The position numbers were made by a program, and so were the translations under genes. From Pseudomonadota bacterium (GTDB lineage Bacteria; Pseudomonadota; Alphaproteobacteria; Caulobacterales; Caulobacteraceae), in assembly GCA_023434015.1 (NCBI GenBank), contig JAEYTM010000204.1, positions 1 to 10,748 of the forward strand: DNA of 10,748 bases, read 5' to 3'. Below are positions 1-5,889 of the stretch, piece after piece. The notes beneath the pieces were generated by a model that saw only the letters and a list, made by a program, of their open reading frames with translations, was not told the origin of the DNA and made no database searches. The first letter of the stretch is position 1; every line of letters begins with the position of its first letter.

Positions 1-1325
1 GGCGTGTTGACCAGGACGGTCGGCGCCTCGCGGAAGAACTGGCTCTTGCTCATGTTGAACTGGGCGTCGAGCTTGATCCAGTCGTTGACCTGATAGGTCA
101 GGCCCGGGTTGACGTTGAAGAACTCCAGGTCCTCGTCATAGGGCCGGTACTCGAGGAAGAACTGCGAGTTGGCGAAGGTGCCCTGGGTGACGACGTTGTT
201 GGCGTCCACCTGCACGCCGATCGGGATCATGAAGTTCGAGTTGCGGCCCACCCAGTTCATGTCCAGGCGGTCGAACTTGCGGTGCGCCTGGCCGAGCAGG
301 GTGTCGATGTAGAAGTTGGCCTTCTCGTTCGGGCGCCATTCCAGCGAGATCAGCGCCGAGTCGCGGTTGCGCTCGCCGATGCTGTAGTGAGGGCGCGCCA
401 GACGCGGCAGCAGGCCGTCGCTCAGCTGCACCAGGGACGTGCCCGGGTTCAGCGCGGCCAGCAGGGTGTTGTTCACCGCCGCCCCCGGCGTCAGGCCGTT
501 GCCCGCATTGGCCGGCACGGTGCTGGCCCAGCTGAACCCGTTGCCGCCGTTGGTGTTGCACCCGGTGCAGGTCATGTTGGCGTTGGTGTAGCCGATGGTC
601 TCGAAGCCGGTGGTCAGCACCTTGTTGCGGGCCACCGCGACCCCGACCAGGGCGCCGAATTCGCCGAAGCCGGTCTCCCAGGTCTGGCTGGCGATCAGCG
701 AGCCGCGCGGGCTCCACTTCTCGCGGTTGTCGGAATAGCTGCCCTGCAGGGCGTAGTTGATGTGCCGCCCCGGATTGTCGAACGGCCGGGCGCTGCGCAT
801 GTTGACTACGCCGGCCACGCCGCCTTCCAGCATGTGCGCCACCGGCGTCTTGTTGACGTCCAGGCGGTTGAACAATTCGGTCGGGAACATGTCGAGGTCG
901 ACTTCCCGGTTCTGGTTCTGCGAGTCCGTGCGGCCGGTGGACGCGACGGCGATCTGGTTGCCGTTCAGCAGCACCTTGGTGAAGTTGGTGCCGAGGCCGC
1001 GGATGGCGATGTTGAGGCCTTCGCCGGTGATCTCCCGGGTCAGCTGCACGCCGGGAATCCGGTTCAGCGACTCCGCCAGGTTGGTGTCCGGAAACTTGCC
1101 GATGTCCTCGGCGAAGATGGAATCCTGGAATCCGGTGGCGTCGCGTTTCGCGTTGGTGGATTCGGCCAGGCTGCGGCGGAAGCCGGTGACCACGATCTCC
1201 TCGACCGTGTCGCCGCCGGCGGCGGTCTGGGCCTGTGCGGCGGAGCCGACGGCGCCGGCCAGGAAGGTGGCTCCGAGAAGGAGGGCCTTGGCCCCGACGG
1301 AACGGGTCTTGGCTGAAGAATTCAT
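1..1325 (-). CDS. TonB-dependent outer-membrane receptor, N-terminal 441 residues (cut by window edge)
   Basis: An uninterrupted minus-strand reading frame runs from ATG at 1325 to the window edge. I translated it by hand; the C-terminal barrel lies outside. Residues 1-33 look like a signal peptide with a likely cut after AAQAQ. Next comes a TonB-box-like stretch (DTVEEIVVTG, residues 39-48), then a plug domain at about 50-180. The plug carries the hallmarks DIGKFPD (74-80), LNRIPGVQ (87-94), IRGLGTNF (108-115) and EGGVAGVVNM (167-176). Beta-barrel strands rich in aromatic residues follow. Such receptors import large or scarce ligands across the outer membrane using TonB energy, and full-length members are usually 900-1100 residues. 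A purine-rich GGGGAAGAAG lies just upstream of the ATG, and no other in-frame ATG precedes it. Its neighbour is a divergent LacI gene with a shared operator, so the ligand is probably xylose or a xylo-oligosaccharide; this is inference. Residues 253-256 form a CTGC pair, probably in an extracellular loop. Confidence 0.93.
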   Translation of the reverse strand, partial: MNSSAKTRSVGAKALLLGATFLAGAVGSAAQAQTAAGGDTVEEIVVTGFRRSLAESTNAKRDATGFQDSIFAEDIGKFPDTNLAESLNRIPGVQLTREITGEGLNIAIRGLGTNFTKVLLNGNQIAVASTGRTDSQNQNREVDLDMFPTELFNRLDVNKTPVAHMLEGGVAGVVNMRSARPFDNPGRHINYALQGSYSDNREKWSPRGSLIASQTWETGFGEFGALVGVAVARNKVLTTGFETIGYTNANMTCTGCNTNGGNGFSWASTVPANAGNGLTPGAAVNNTLLAALNPGTSLVQLSDGLLPRLARPHYSIGERNRDSALISLEWRPNEKANFYIDTLLGQAHRKFDRLDMNWVGRNSNFMIPIGVQVDANNVVTQGTFANSQFFLEYRPYDEDLEFFNVNPGLTYQVNDWIKLDAQFNMSKSQFFREAPTVLVNT

Positions 1326-1426
1326 CGCTTCTTCCCCTATGAATGCGCTGTGCGCACTTCGTGTATTTATTGCTCAGGGACGAGGAAATGCTCGCGCGCC
1401 CGAGGTTCTATGCTCGCCCCAGTAGA

Positions 1427-1440
1427 TGGTAGCGCTCACA
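1427..1440. promoter_or_regulatory. Probable LacI/XylR operator between receptor and repressor genes
   Basis: TGGTAGCGCTCACA matches the dyad TGGTAGCGCTACCA at 12 of 14 positions, with both mismatches in the right half. On the minus strand it reads TGTGAGCGCTACCA. It starts about one base downstream of the transcription start predicted for the receptor promoter (1448-1476), a position where a bound repressor would block transcription. It also lies directly upstream of the TTGACA at 1442, so it could affect the repressor's own promoter. AGCGCT-centred dyads are typical LacI-family operators, and a very similar one is known for XylR of C. crescentus. Confidence 0.72.
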
Positions 1441-1441
1441 T

Positions 1442-1471
1442 TTGACAGGGCTAGCGGGTCAGTTCTTAGCT
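1442..1471 (+). promoter_or_regulatory. Possible promoter of the LacI-family repressor
   Basis: TTGACA (1442-1447) is a perfect -35 hexamer. At 18 bases downstream lies TTAGCT (1466-1471), a poor -10, so the assignment rests on the -35 box and its position upstream of the repressor gene. The box faces the receptor promoter, and the two core promoters overlap. The operator at 1427-1440 ends two bases before the box, which would allow autoregulation. Confidence 0.35.
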
Positions 1472-1476
1472 GTCAA
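1448..1476 (-). promoter_or_regulatory. Predicted promoter of the TonB-dependent receptor
   Basis: On the minus strand TTGACAG (1476 to 1470) is followed, after 14 bases, by GCTAGCCC (1455 to 1448). This fits the Caulobacter housekeeping promoter pattern TTGACGS-N10-14-GCTANAWC, with a good -35 and a partial -10. Transcription would begin near 1441, giving a leader of about 115 nt before the receptor ATG. The operator at 1427-1440 would cover the first transcribed bases. Confidence 0.5.
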
Positions 1477-1631
1477 GACGGTCTGACCCTTGCGGCCCTC
1501 CAAGGTCTGACCAATCGACGCGACATGGCATTCCTGCCACGGTGGGCCGGTTTCCCCAGCTTAAGCGGACTTGAGGTGAAGGTCCGTCTGCGTGCAGAAG
1601 CTGTTTCCACTGTCAAAACCTGGAGAGCCGA

Positions 1632-2681
1632 GTGGAGCCGAAACCCGCCCGACGGCAGAGGAGCGCCCTGACCATCCACGACGTCGCCCGCTATGCGGGG
1701 GTGTCGCCGATGACGGTGTCGCGCGTGATCAACGGCGAAAAGAACGTCCGCGACTCCACCCGCGAGGCGGTGAACGCCGCGATCCGCGACCTCAACTATG
1801 CGCCCAACCCCGCGGCCCGCAGCCTGGCGGGCGCCGATCTGATCCGGCTCGGCCTGCTCTATTCCAACCCCAGCGCGGCCTATCTCAGCGAGTTCCTGGT
1901 GGGCGGGCTCGACCAGTGCAGCCGCAGCAACATCCAGCTGATCGTTGAGAAGTGCGAGGAGGGCGGCGAACAGGCCGCGGCGGCCAAGCTCGTCGCCTCC
2001 GGGGTGGACGGCATCATCCTGCCGCCGCCGCTGTGCGACTCGGAAGCCGTGCGCCGGACCCTGGCGGAGAGCAACACCCCGGCGGTGGCCGTGGCCACCG
2101 GCAAGCCGATGGCCGAGATTTCGGCGGTGCGCATCGACGACTTCGCCGCCGCCCAGGCGATGACCCGTCACCTGATCGAGCTGGGCCACAAGCGTATCGG
2201 CTTCATCCGCGGTCAACCGAGCCAGACCGCCAGCCAGCAGCGGTTCGAGGGCTATCTCGCGGCCATGGCCGAGGCCGGGCTGGAGGCGCCTGACGAGCTG
2301 ATCGAGCAGGGCTACTTCAGCTATCGCTCAGGCATGGAAGCCGCCGAACGACTGCTGGCGGTGACCCCGCCGCCGACCGCGATCTTCGCCAGTAACGACG
2401 ACATGGCCGCGGCCACGGTCGCGGTGGCCCATCGTCGGGCGCTGGACGTGCCGCGCGACCTGACGGTCGTCGGCTATGACGACAGCGCCCTGGCGACGAC
2501 CATCTGGCCGGAGCTGACCACCATCCACCAGCCCATCGCCGACATGTCGCGCGAGGCCGTGACCCTGCTCAGCGGCGAAATCCGCAGCCGGCGCAGCGGC
2601 GAGGAGGCCCAGCATCGCCACGCCCTGCTGGACTTCGAGCTGATCCGCCGCCAGTCCGACGCGGCGCCCAAGGACGCTTAG
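1632..2681 (+). CDS. xylR: LacI-family transcriptional repressor, probable xylose regulator XylR
   Basis: This 349-residue protein has the usual LacI length. Residues 13-39 form the N-terminal helix-turn-helix and hinge start (TIHDVARYAGVSPMTVSRVI, then N34). Residues about 60-340 form the sugar-binding, periplasmic-binding-protein-like core, with GHKRIGFIRG near 185-195, IFASNDDMA near 250 and VVGYDD near 280. The start is GTG at 1632, preceded by GGAGAG at 1622-1627; no better start is available in frame. Its gene lies between the receptor and the esterases, next to one operator, and three more copies of that dyad precede the esterase, xylBCD and transporter genes. The inferred role is repression of these genes until xylose or a derivative binds. 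The effector cannot be read from sequence. The 3' end overlaps the convergent deacetylase gene by 4 bases. Confidence is high for the family and moderate for the name. Confidence 0.85.
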   Translation: MEPKPARRQRSALTIHDVARYAGVSPMTVSRVINGEKNVRDSTREAVNAAIRDLNYAPNPAARSLAGADLIRLGLLYSNPSAAYLSEFLVGGLDQCSRSNIQLIVEKCEEGGEQAAAAKLVASGVDGIILPPPLCDSEAVRRTLAESNTPAVAVATGKPMAEISAVRIDDFAAAQAMTRHLIELGHKRIGFIRGQPSQTASQQRFEGYLAAMAEAGLEAPDELIEQGYFSYRSGMEAAERLLAVTPPPTAIFASNDDMAAATVAVAHRRALDVPRDLTVVGYDDSALATTIWPELTTIHQPIADMSREAVTLLSGEIRSRRSGEEAQHRHALLDFELIRRQSDAAPKDA

Positions 2682-3586
2682 AGGCAGACCTTGTCGAGGC
2701 CCTGCAGGGTCCAGCCCCGTTCGGGCGGGGCGAGGCCGCGCGCCTTCATGGCGGCCTCCAGAGAGGCCGGCTCCGGCGCCGCCGGGTCGATGACCATGTC
2801 CTGGCGGTAGAACGGATCGGACTGGGCGGCCTCTAGCGTGACGAACTTCGCGCCGTGCGCCTGGTACATCGCCAGAAGTTGCGGCCCGAGCCGCGCGTCC
2901 AGCGCGCCGGAGTGCATCAACAGCACATAGGGGATATCCCGGCCGTAAAGCGCCTTGGACATCGCCCGCGAGTACTTCAGCGCTTCTTCGGCCGCGTGCA
3001 GATAGCGCGCCTCCAGCTCCGCGATCGCCTTGCCGTCGCCCTTGGCCACGCAGCGGGCGTAGGGCGCGTTGAAGGCGTAGTCGTTGAAGCTCATGGTCAC
3101 GCTGGCGATCCGATAGCCGCGCTCGGCCAGGAAGCGGCGGGCCTCGGCCCGTTTCTCCGACGTGTCGCCCTCATGCAGGTTGGGATAGCGCAGCCAGCGC
3201 CAGTCGCCCTCGCCCATGTGCTGCTGCAGAAGGGGCTCGTTGCGCACCAGGTCCTGCTTCCAGGTCTCGATCGGATTGTTGTTCAGGCTGGTGTGCGACC
3301 AGGTGTGATTGGCCAGGGGATAACCCGCCTCCCGCCAGACCCTCAGAGCGCCGACCGAGGCCGGGTCGCGCTCGGTGTGCGCGCCGTTGACGAAACCATA
3401 GACCTCGGTGACGCCCGCCGCCTTGAAGGCGGCGACGAGACGCGCCGAAATCGCGGTCCAGGTATCTCCCGGCGGCAGGACGCTGTGGGCCGGGAGGTCG
3501 TCGTAGGTGAGGGCGATCTCCAGCGCCACGGCGGGCACGGGGCAGGCGAGGGCCAGCCCAGCGGCGGCGGCGAGCAGCGATCTCAT
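2678..3586 (-). CDS. Exported CE4/NodB-type polysaccharide deacetylase, possible acetyl-xylan esterase
   Basis: The 302-residue protein begins with a signal peptide (MRSLLAAAAGLALACPVPAVA, cut near residue 21). It has NodB-fold motifs in order. TYDDLPAHS (27-35) carries the putative catalytic base Asp29 and metal ligand Asp30. HTWSHT (94-99) carries metal ligands His94 and His98. WLRYPN (131-136) is motif 3 with Arg133, and LLMHSG (222-227) carries the late catalytic His225. Carbohydrate esterase family 4 enzymes are metal-dependent hydrolases that remove N- or O-acetyl groups from chitin, peptidoglycan or xylan. TYDDLPAHS in place of the common TFDDG marks a side branch. The ATG at 3586 is preceded by GGAG about 8 bases upstream on the minus strand. 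It follows the SGNH hydrolase stop by 13 bases, so the two are one operon. In this locus acetylated xylan fragments are the likely substrate, which is inference; a cell-wall substrate remains possible. Confidence 0.85.
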   Translation of the reverse strand: MRSLLAAAAGLALACPVPAVALEIALTYDDLPAHSVLPPGDTWTAISARLVAAFKAAGVTEVYGFVNGAHTERDPASVGALRVWREAGYPLANHTWSHTSLNNNPIETWKQDLVRNEPLLQQHMGEGDWRWLRYPNLHEGDTSEKRAEARRFLAERGYRIASVTMSFNDYAFNAPYARCVAKGDGKAIAELEARYLHAAEEALKYSRAMSKALYGRDIPYVLLMHSGALDARLGPQLLAMYQAHGAKFVTLEAAQSDPFYRQDMVIDPAAPEPASLEAAMKARGLAPPERGWTLQGLDKVCL

Positions 3587-3599
3587 GACGGATCTCCGG

Positions 3600-4844
3600 T
3601 CAGCGGGTGAACAACGACAGGGGAATGGATTCGGCCATCGCCCGATAGCCGGCGAGGGATGGATGCAGCCCGTCGCCGGAATCGTAGGCCGGGGCCAGGC
3701 GCTCCGGACGGGCCGGATCGCGGGTCAGGGCGTCGAAGTCGATGACAGCGTCGAAGTTGCCGGGCGTCCGGATCCAGGCGTTGATCGCCTGGCGGTCGGC
3801 CTCGTTCGCCGCAGTGGGCTTGTACACGGGCGTGCCCATGAACGGCAGGATGGTCGCGCCGATCGCCTTGATGCCCCTGGCCCGCGCCTTCTCCACCATC
3901 TGAGCGTAGGCCCCGGTGATGTTGCGCACGAGGGCGGCGTGGGCTTCCGCGGAGATCGGCCCGTCGCGGGTCGAGGTCCCGAGGTCGTTGATCCCTTCCA
4001 GGAAGACGACGTAGCGCACGCCCGTCTGGGCCAGCACGTCACGGTCGAAGCGCGCCAGGGCGTTCGGCCCCAGGCCGTCCAGCAGCACCCGGTTGCCGCC
4101 GACCCCATGGTTGAGGACGCTGAGGTGACGGGTCGAGGCCTTCGCCTGCAGCCGGTCGGCCAGCACGTCGGGCCAGCGGTCGTTGCGATCCGGCCCGGTG
4201 CCCGAGCCGTCGGTGATCGAGTCGCCAAGGGTGACGATGGCCGCGCTGCGGGGTCCCGCCGGCACGTCGACGCCGGAGAGCTGGTACCAGTGGACGATCT
4301 TCGTGGCCTCCGGCAGGTCGGCCGCGCCGACCCGGTCGCCCCGGACGAAATAGCTGGTCGTGCGCGAGCCCGGATGGCTGGTCTGCTGCGCGGGGGCGTC
4401 GGGCAGGTGGAAACTGACCGCCAGGCTGGAGAGCGCCATCACCGGCAGATCGACAGGGTCGGAGACGTAGTCGGCGCCGGCGGGAACCACCACCTCCCGC
4501 TGGCCGGAGAAGGTCACCGCCCGGTCCGTCGCCGGGTCGATTCGCGCGGTTCCCAGCGCCACCGGCTTTGCCACACGCACGGCGCTGAACCGCAGCGGGG
4601 CCGTGCCGAAGGCGTTGGACAGGCGAACCCGGACCCGCGGCCCGCCCGCGGTCAGGCGCACGATCTGACGCACGGTGGCGTCCTGCAGGGCCTCGGCGGG
4701 CGCAGCGTTGCGCGGCTCGGGAATCTGCTGGGAGGAGGCCCAGGCGCCGACCCATCGTTCGGCCGCATGGCCGGGGCCGCCGATGCCGCTGATGAAAATG
4801 ACGGCGCAAAGGGCCGCGCCAAGGCGCCGACCAGCCTGGACCAT
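3600..4844 (-). CDS. Exported SGNH/GDSL-family hydrolase (esterase)
   Basis: The 414-residue product starts with a signal peptide (residues 1 to about 28, ending GPGHAA). An N-terminal beta-rich region (30-200) is followed by an SGNH hydrolase domain. Block I is GDSIT with nucleophile Ser209. Block II is GVGGN (247-251) with oxyanion Gly250. Block III is GIND with Asn286. Block V is DGLHPS with Asp391 and His394 completing the triad. I chose ATG 4844 over the upstream in-frame ATG at 4883. The 4844 start has GGGAGG (4855 to 4850) five bases upstream and places the signal peptide at the very N-terminus; the 4883 start lies at the edge of the operator and would add 13 hydrophilic residues. Family members cleave acyl esters on carbohydrates or lipids. 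The operon with a CE4 enzyme and the shared operator point to side-chain removal from hemicellulose, which is inference. The gene runs divergently from the xylB leader. Confidence 0.88.
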   Translation of the reverse strand: MVQAGRRLGAALCAVIFISGIGGPGHAAERWVGAWASSQQIPEPRNAAPAEALQDATVRQIVRLTAGGPRVRVRLSNAFGTAPLRFSAVRVAKPVALGTARIDPATDRAVTFSGQREVVVPAGADYVSDPVDLPVMALSSLAVSFHLPDAPAQQTSHPGSRTTSYFVRGDRVGAADLPEATKIVHWYQLSGVDVPAGPRSAAIVTLGDSITDGSGTGPDRNDRWPDVLADRLQAKASTRHLSVLNHGVGGNRVLLDGLGPNALARFDRDVLAQTGVRYVVFLEGINDLGTSTRDGPISAEAHAALVRNITGAYAQMVEKARARGIKAIGATILPFMGTPVYKPTAANEADRQAINAWIRTPGNFDAVIDFDALTRDPARPERLAPAYDSGDGLHPSLAGYRAMAESIPLSLFTR

Positions 4845-4849
4845 TCCTG

Positions 4850-4855
4850 CCTCCC
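4850..4855 (-). promoter_or_regulatory. Ribosome-binding site that decides the SGNH hydrolase start
   Basis: Read on the minus strand, GGGAGG lies five bases before the ATG at 4844. The alternative start at 4883 has no comparable site and overlaps the operator, so this site argues for 4844. Confidence 0.75.
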
Positions 4856-4868
4856 GATCGCTTTTATC

Positions 4869-4882
4869 TGGTAGCGATAACA
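4869..4882. promoter_or_regulatory. Probable LacI/XylR operator of the esterase operon
   Basis: TGGTAGCGATAACA matches the TGGTAGCGCTACCA dyad at 12 of 14 positions. It lies 25-38 bases upstream of the SGNH hydrolase start, where it could block the minus-strand promoter. I could not identify convincing -35 and -10 boxes for that promoter. Its partner at 4968-4981 is 99 bases away centre to centre, a distance that would permit a repressor loop; this is speculation. Confidence 0.65.
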
Positions 4883-4946
4883 CGGATGCGGCCCTGGAAA
4901 AGCCTAGTTAGGACTTGCATACAAGCTTCGGACCGGTCGCCTCCGC

Positions 4947-4973
4947 TTGACAGCCGCCAGACTTGATTGATAG
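4947..4973 (+). promoter_or_regulatory. Predicted promoter of the xylBCD operon
   Basis: TTGACA (4947-4952) is a perfect -35 hexamer. At 15-16 bases downstream lies TGATAG (4968-4973) or GATAGC (4969-4974) as the -10, inside the operator. Transcription would start near 4980, about 25 nt before the leader ORF and about 130 nt before xylB. Confidence 0.55.
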
Positions 4974-4981
4974 CGCTACCA
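4968..4981. promoter_or_regulatory. Probable LacI/XylR operator of xylBCD
   Basis: TGATAGCGCTACCA is a 14-bp dyad with one imperfect base pair out of seven. It overlaps the predicted -10 of the xylBCD promoter, so a bound repressor would exclude RNA polymerase. It is almost identical to the perfect copy at 8580-8593. Confidence 0.82.
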
Positions 4982-5005
4982 CCAACAAAGGGGGAGGTTT
5001 CACCA

Positions 5006-5122
5006 ATGGCGGCGATTTGCTGCGGCGAAAATTACCCCCGCGGGTCTGACCTCGATCTTTTTGCGATCGACGGGCGTTTCCTTCACGACACTCAAAAAAA
5101 GACTGCGTACTCATGGGTTTGA
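5006..5122 (+). CDS. Leader ORF of 38 codons overlapping the xylB start
   Basis: ATG at 5006 is preceded by GGGGGAGG (4990-4997) with an 8-base gap, the strongest ribosome-binding site in the window. The frame reads MAAICCGENYPRGSDLDLFA and ends ...TAYSWV at TGA 5120-5122. It overlaps the xylB ATG at 5113, which itself has no Shine-Dalgarno sequence. I recognise no domain or similarity. About 24 of the 38 codons end in G or C, visibly less than in the flanking genes, so the peptide is probably not under strong coding selection and its translation may matter more than its sequence. The simplest role is translational coupling: ribosomes end at 5122 and restart at ATG 5113 or TTG 5119. It could instead be the first part of an extended XylB, given the frame relation at 5095-5101. 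Whether the peptide is made is unknown. Confidence 0.5.
   Translation: MAAICCGENYPRGSDLDLFAIDGRFLHDTQKKTAYSWV
5095..5101 (+). other. A AAA AAG heptamer, possible -1 slippery site into the xylB frame
   Basis: Codons 30-32 of the leader ORF are CAA AAA AAG, which gives the heptamer A AAA AAG in the reading phase known for bacterial -1 frameshifting (as in dnaX). After a -1 slip the codons GAC TGC GTA CTC lead without a stop into ATG 5113 of xylB. The same fusion would result if the run of seven A (5094-5100) were really eight. I see neither a strong stem 5-8 bases downstream nor a Shine-Dalgarno-like stimulator just upstream; only weak dyads at 5122-5133 and 5136-5153. Confidence 0.3.
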
Positions 5123-5889
5123 ACGTCGACGTTGGCGCGGCTGGTAAAAGCGCGCTCTATCCCAGTCTCGAAGGGAAGCGGGTCATCGTCACCGGCGGCG
5201 GCTCCGGCATCGGGGCCGGACTCGTCGAGGCGTTCGTGCGCCAGGGCTCGGAAGTCCACTTCCTCGACATCGCCATCCCGGAATCGGTAGCCCTGGTGGA
5301 GGCTCTGGGCCGCGGCCCGATTCCCCCGGTGTTCCATCCCTGCGACCTGCGCGACGCCGAGGCGATCGGCGCCTGTTTCGCCAAGATCGGGCCTGTGCAG
5401 GTGTTGGTGAACAACGCCGGCAACGACGACCGCCACTCGCTGGACGAGGTCACGCCGGCCTATTTCGACGACCGCATGGCGGTGAACCTGCGCCACATGC
5501 TGTTCTGCACCAAGGCGGTGGTCCCGGCGATGAAGGCGGCCGGCGGCGGGGCGATCATTAACTTCGGTTCGATCTCCTGGCATCTCGGCCTGCCGGACCT
5601 TGTGCTCTATGAGACCGCCAAGGCCGGCATCGAGGGCATGACCCGGGCGCTGGCCCGTGAACTCGGGCCCGACGGCATCCGCGTGACCTGCGTGGCGCCA
5701 GGCAACGTCCAGACCCCGCGTCAGGAGAAGTGGTACACGCCGGAGGGCGAGGCCGAGATCATCCGGCAACAGTGCCTGAAGGCGCGCATCCAGCCGGCCG
5801 ATGTCGCCGCCCTGGTGATGTTCCTGGCCTCCGACGACGCGCGGATGTGCACCGGCCACGAATACTGGATCGACGCAGGCTGGCGATGA
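5113..5889 (+). CDS. xylB: D-xylose 1-dehydrogenase (short-chain dehydrogenase), XylB
   Basis: This 258-residue cytoplasmic enzyme oxidises D-xylose with NAD(P)+ to D-xylonolactone, the first step of the oxidative xylose pathways. The Rossmann signature TGGGSGIG is at 27-34 and NNAGN at 100-104. Active-site residues are Asn125, Ser153 (in NFGSISW), Tyr166 and Lys170 (YETAK). From memory, long blocks match C. crescentus XylB, for example SISWHLGL, the stretch around YETAKAGIEGMTRALAREL, and the C-terminus CTGHEYWIDAGWR. That homologue starts near the residues aligned with SALYPSL, about 10 residues after Met1 here. The start is uncertain: ATG 5113 lacks a ribosome-binding site, TTG 5119 is in frame, and an extended form through the leader ORF is conceivable. 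The gene ends in ATGA, overlapping xylC by 4 bases, so the operon is translationally coupled. The operator at 4968-4981 implies control by the LacI repressor. In C. crescentus the gene lies in xylXABCD; here X and A are absent upstream. Confidence 0.93.
   Translation: MGLNVDVGAAGKSALYPSLEGKRVIVTGGGSGIGAGLVEAFVRQGSEVHFLDIAIPESVALVEALGRGPIPPVFHPCDLRDAEAIGACFAKIGPVQVLVNNAGNDDRHSLDEVTPAYFDDRMAVNLRHMLFCTKAVVPAMKAAGGGAIINFGSISWHLGLPDLVLYETAKAGIEGMTRALARELGPDGIRVTCVAPGNVQTPRQEKWYTPEGEAEIIRQQCLKARIQPADVAALVMFLASDDARMCTGHEYWIDAGWR

Larger units (their letters stand above)
1441..1512. repeat. Interleaved inverted repeats and two GGTCTGACC copies in the repressor leader
   Basis: TTGACAG (1442-1448) is inverted as CTGTCAA (1470-1476). 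GGGTCAG (1456-1462) is inverted as CTGACCC (1483-1489). The pairs are interleaved rather than nested, so as RNA they could only both form as a pseudoknot. GGTCTGACC, itself a GGTC/GACC dyad, occurs at 1480-1488 and again at 1504-1512, exactly 24 bases apart. CCTTG (1488-1492) can pair with CAAGG (1501-1505). The remainder of the gene-free stretch 1326-1631 holds the receptor leader, the operator and the repressor ribosome-binding site; I see nothing else there. Confidence 0.6.

Noticed and set aside
1426..1671. 81-codon plus-strand frame upstream of the repressor
   Set aside because: Its ATG lies in the operator, upstream of the expected transcription start; the internal ATG at 1525 has no ribosome-binding site, and the composition does not look coding.
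3507..4874. Plus-strand open frame of 455 codons opposite the SGNH hydrolase and deacetylase start
   Set aside because: The opposite strand carries clear signal peptides and SGNH/CE4 motifs, whereas this frame has none and its start lies inside the deacetylase gene.
4845..4883. Thirteen-residue N-terminal extension of the SGNH hydrolase from ATG 4883
   Set aside because: It would put a hydrophilic stretch before a good signal peptide, start at the edge of the operator, and lack a ribosome-binding site. ATG 4844 has GGGAGG at the right distance.
5042..5100. Riboswitch in the xylB leader
   Set aside because: The leader is mostly occupied by the short ORF, and I could not find a recognisable aptamer core or a terminator/anti-terminator pair.
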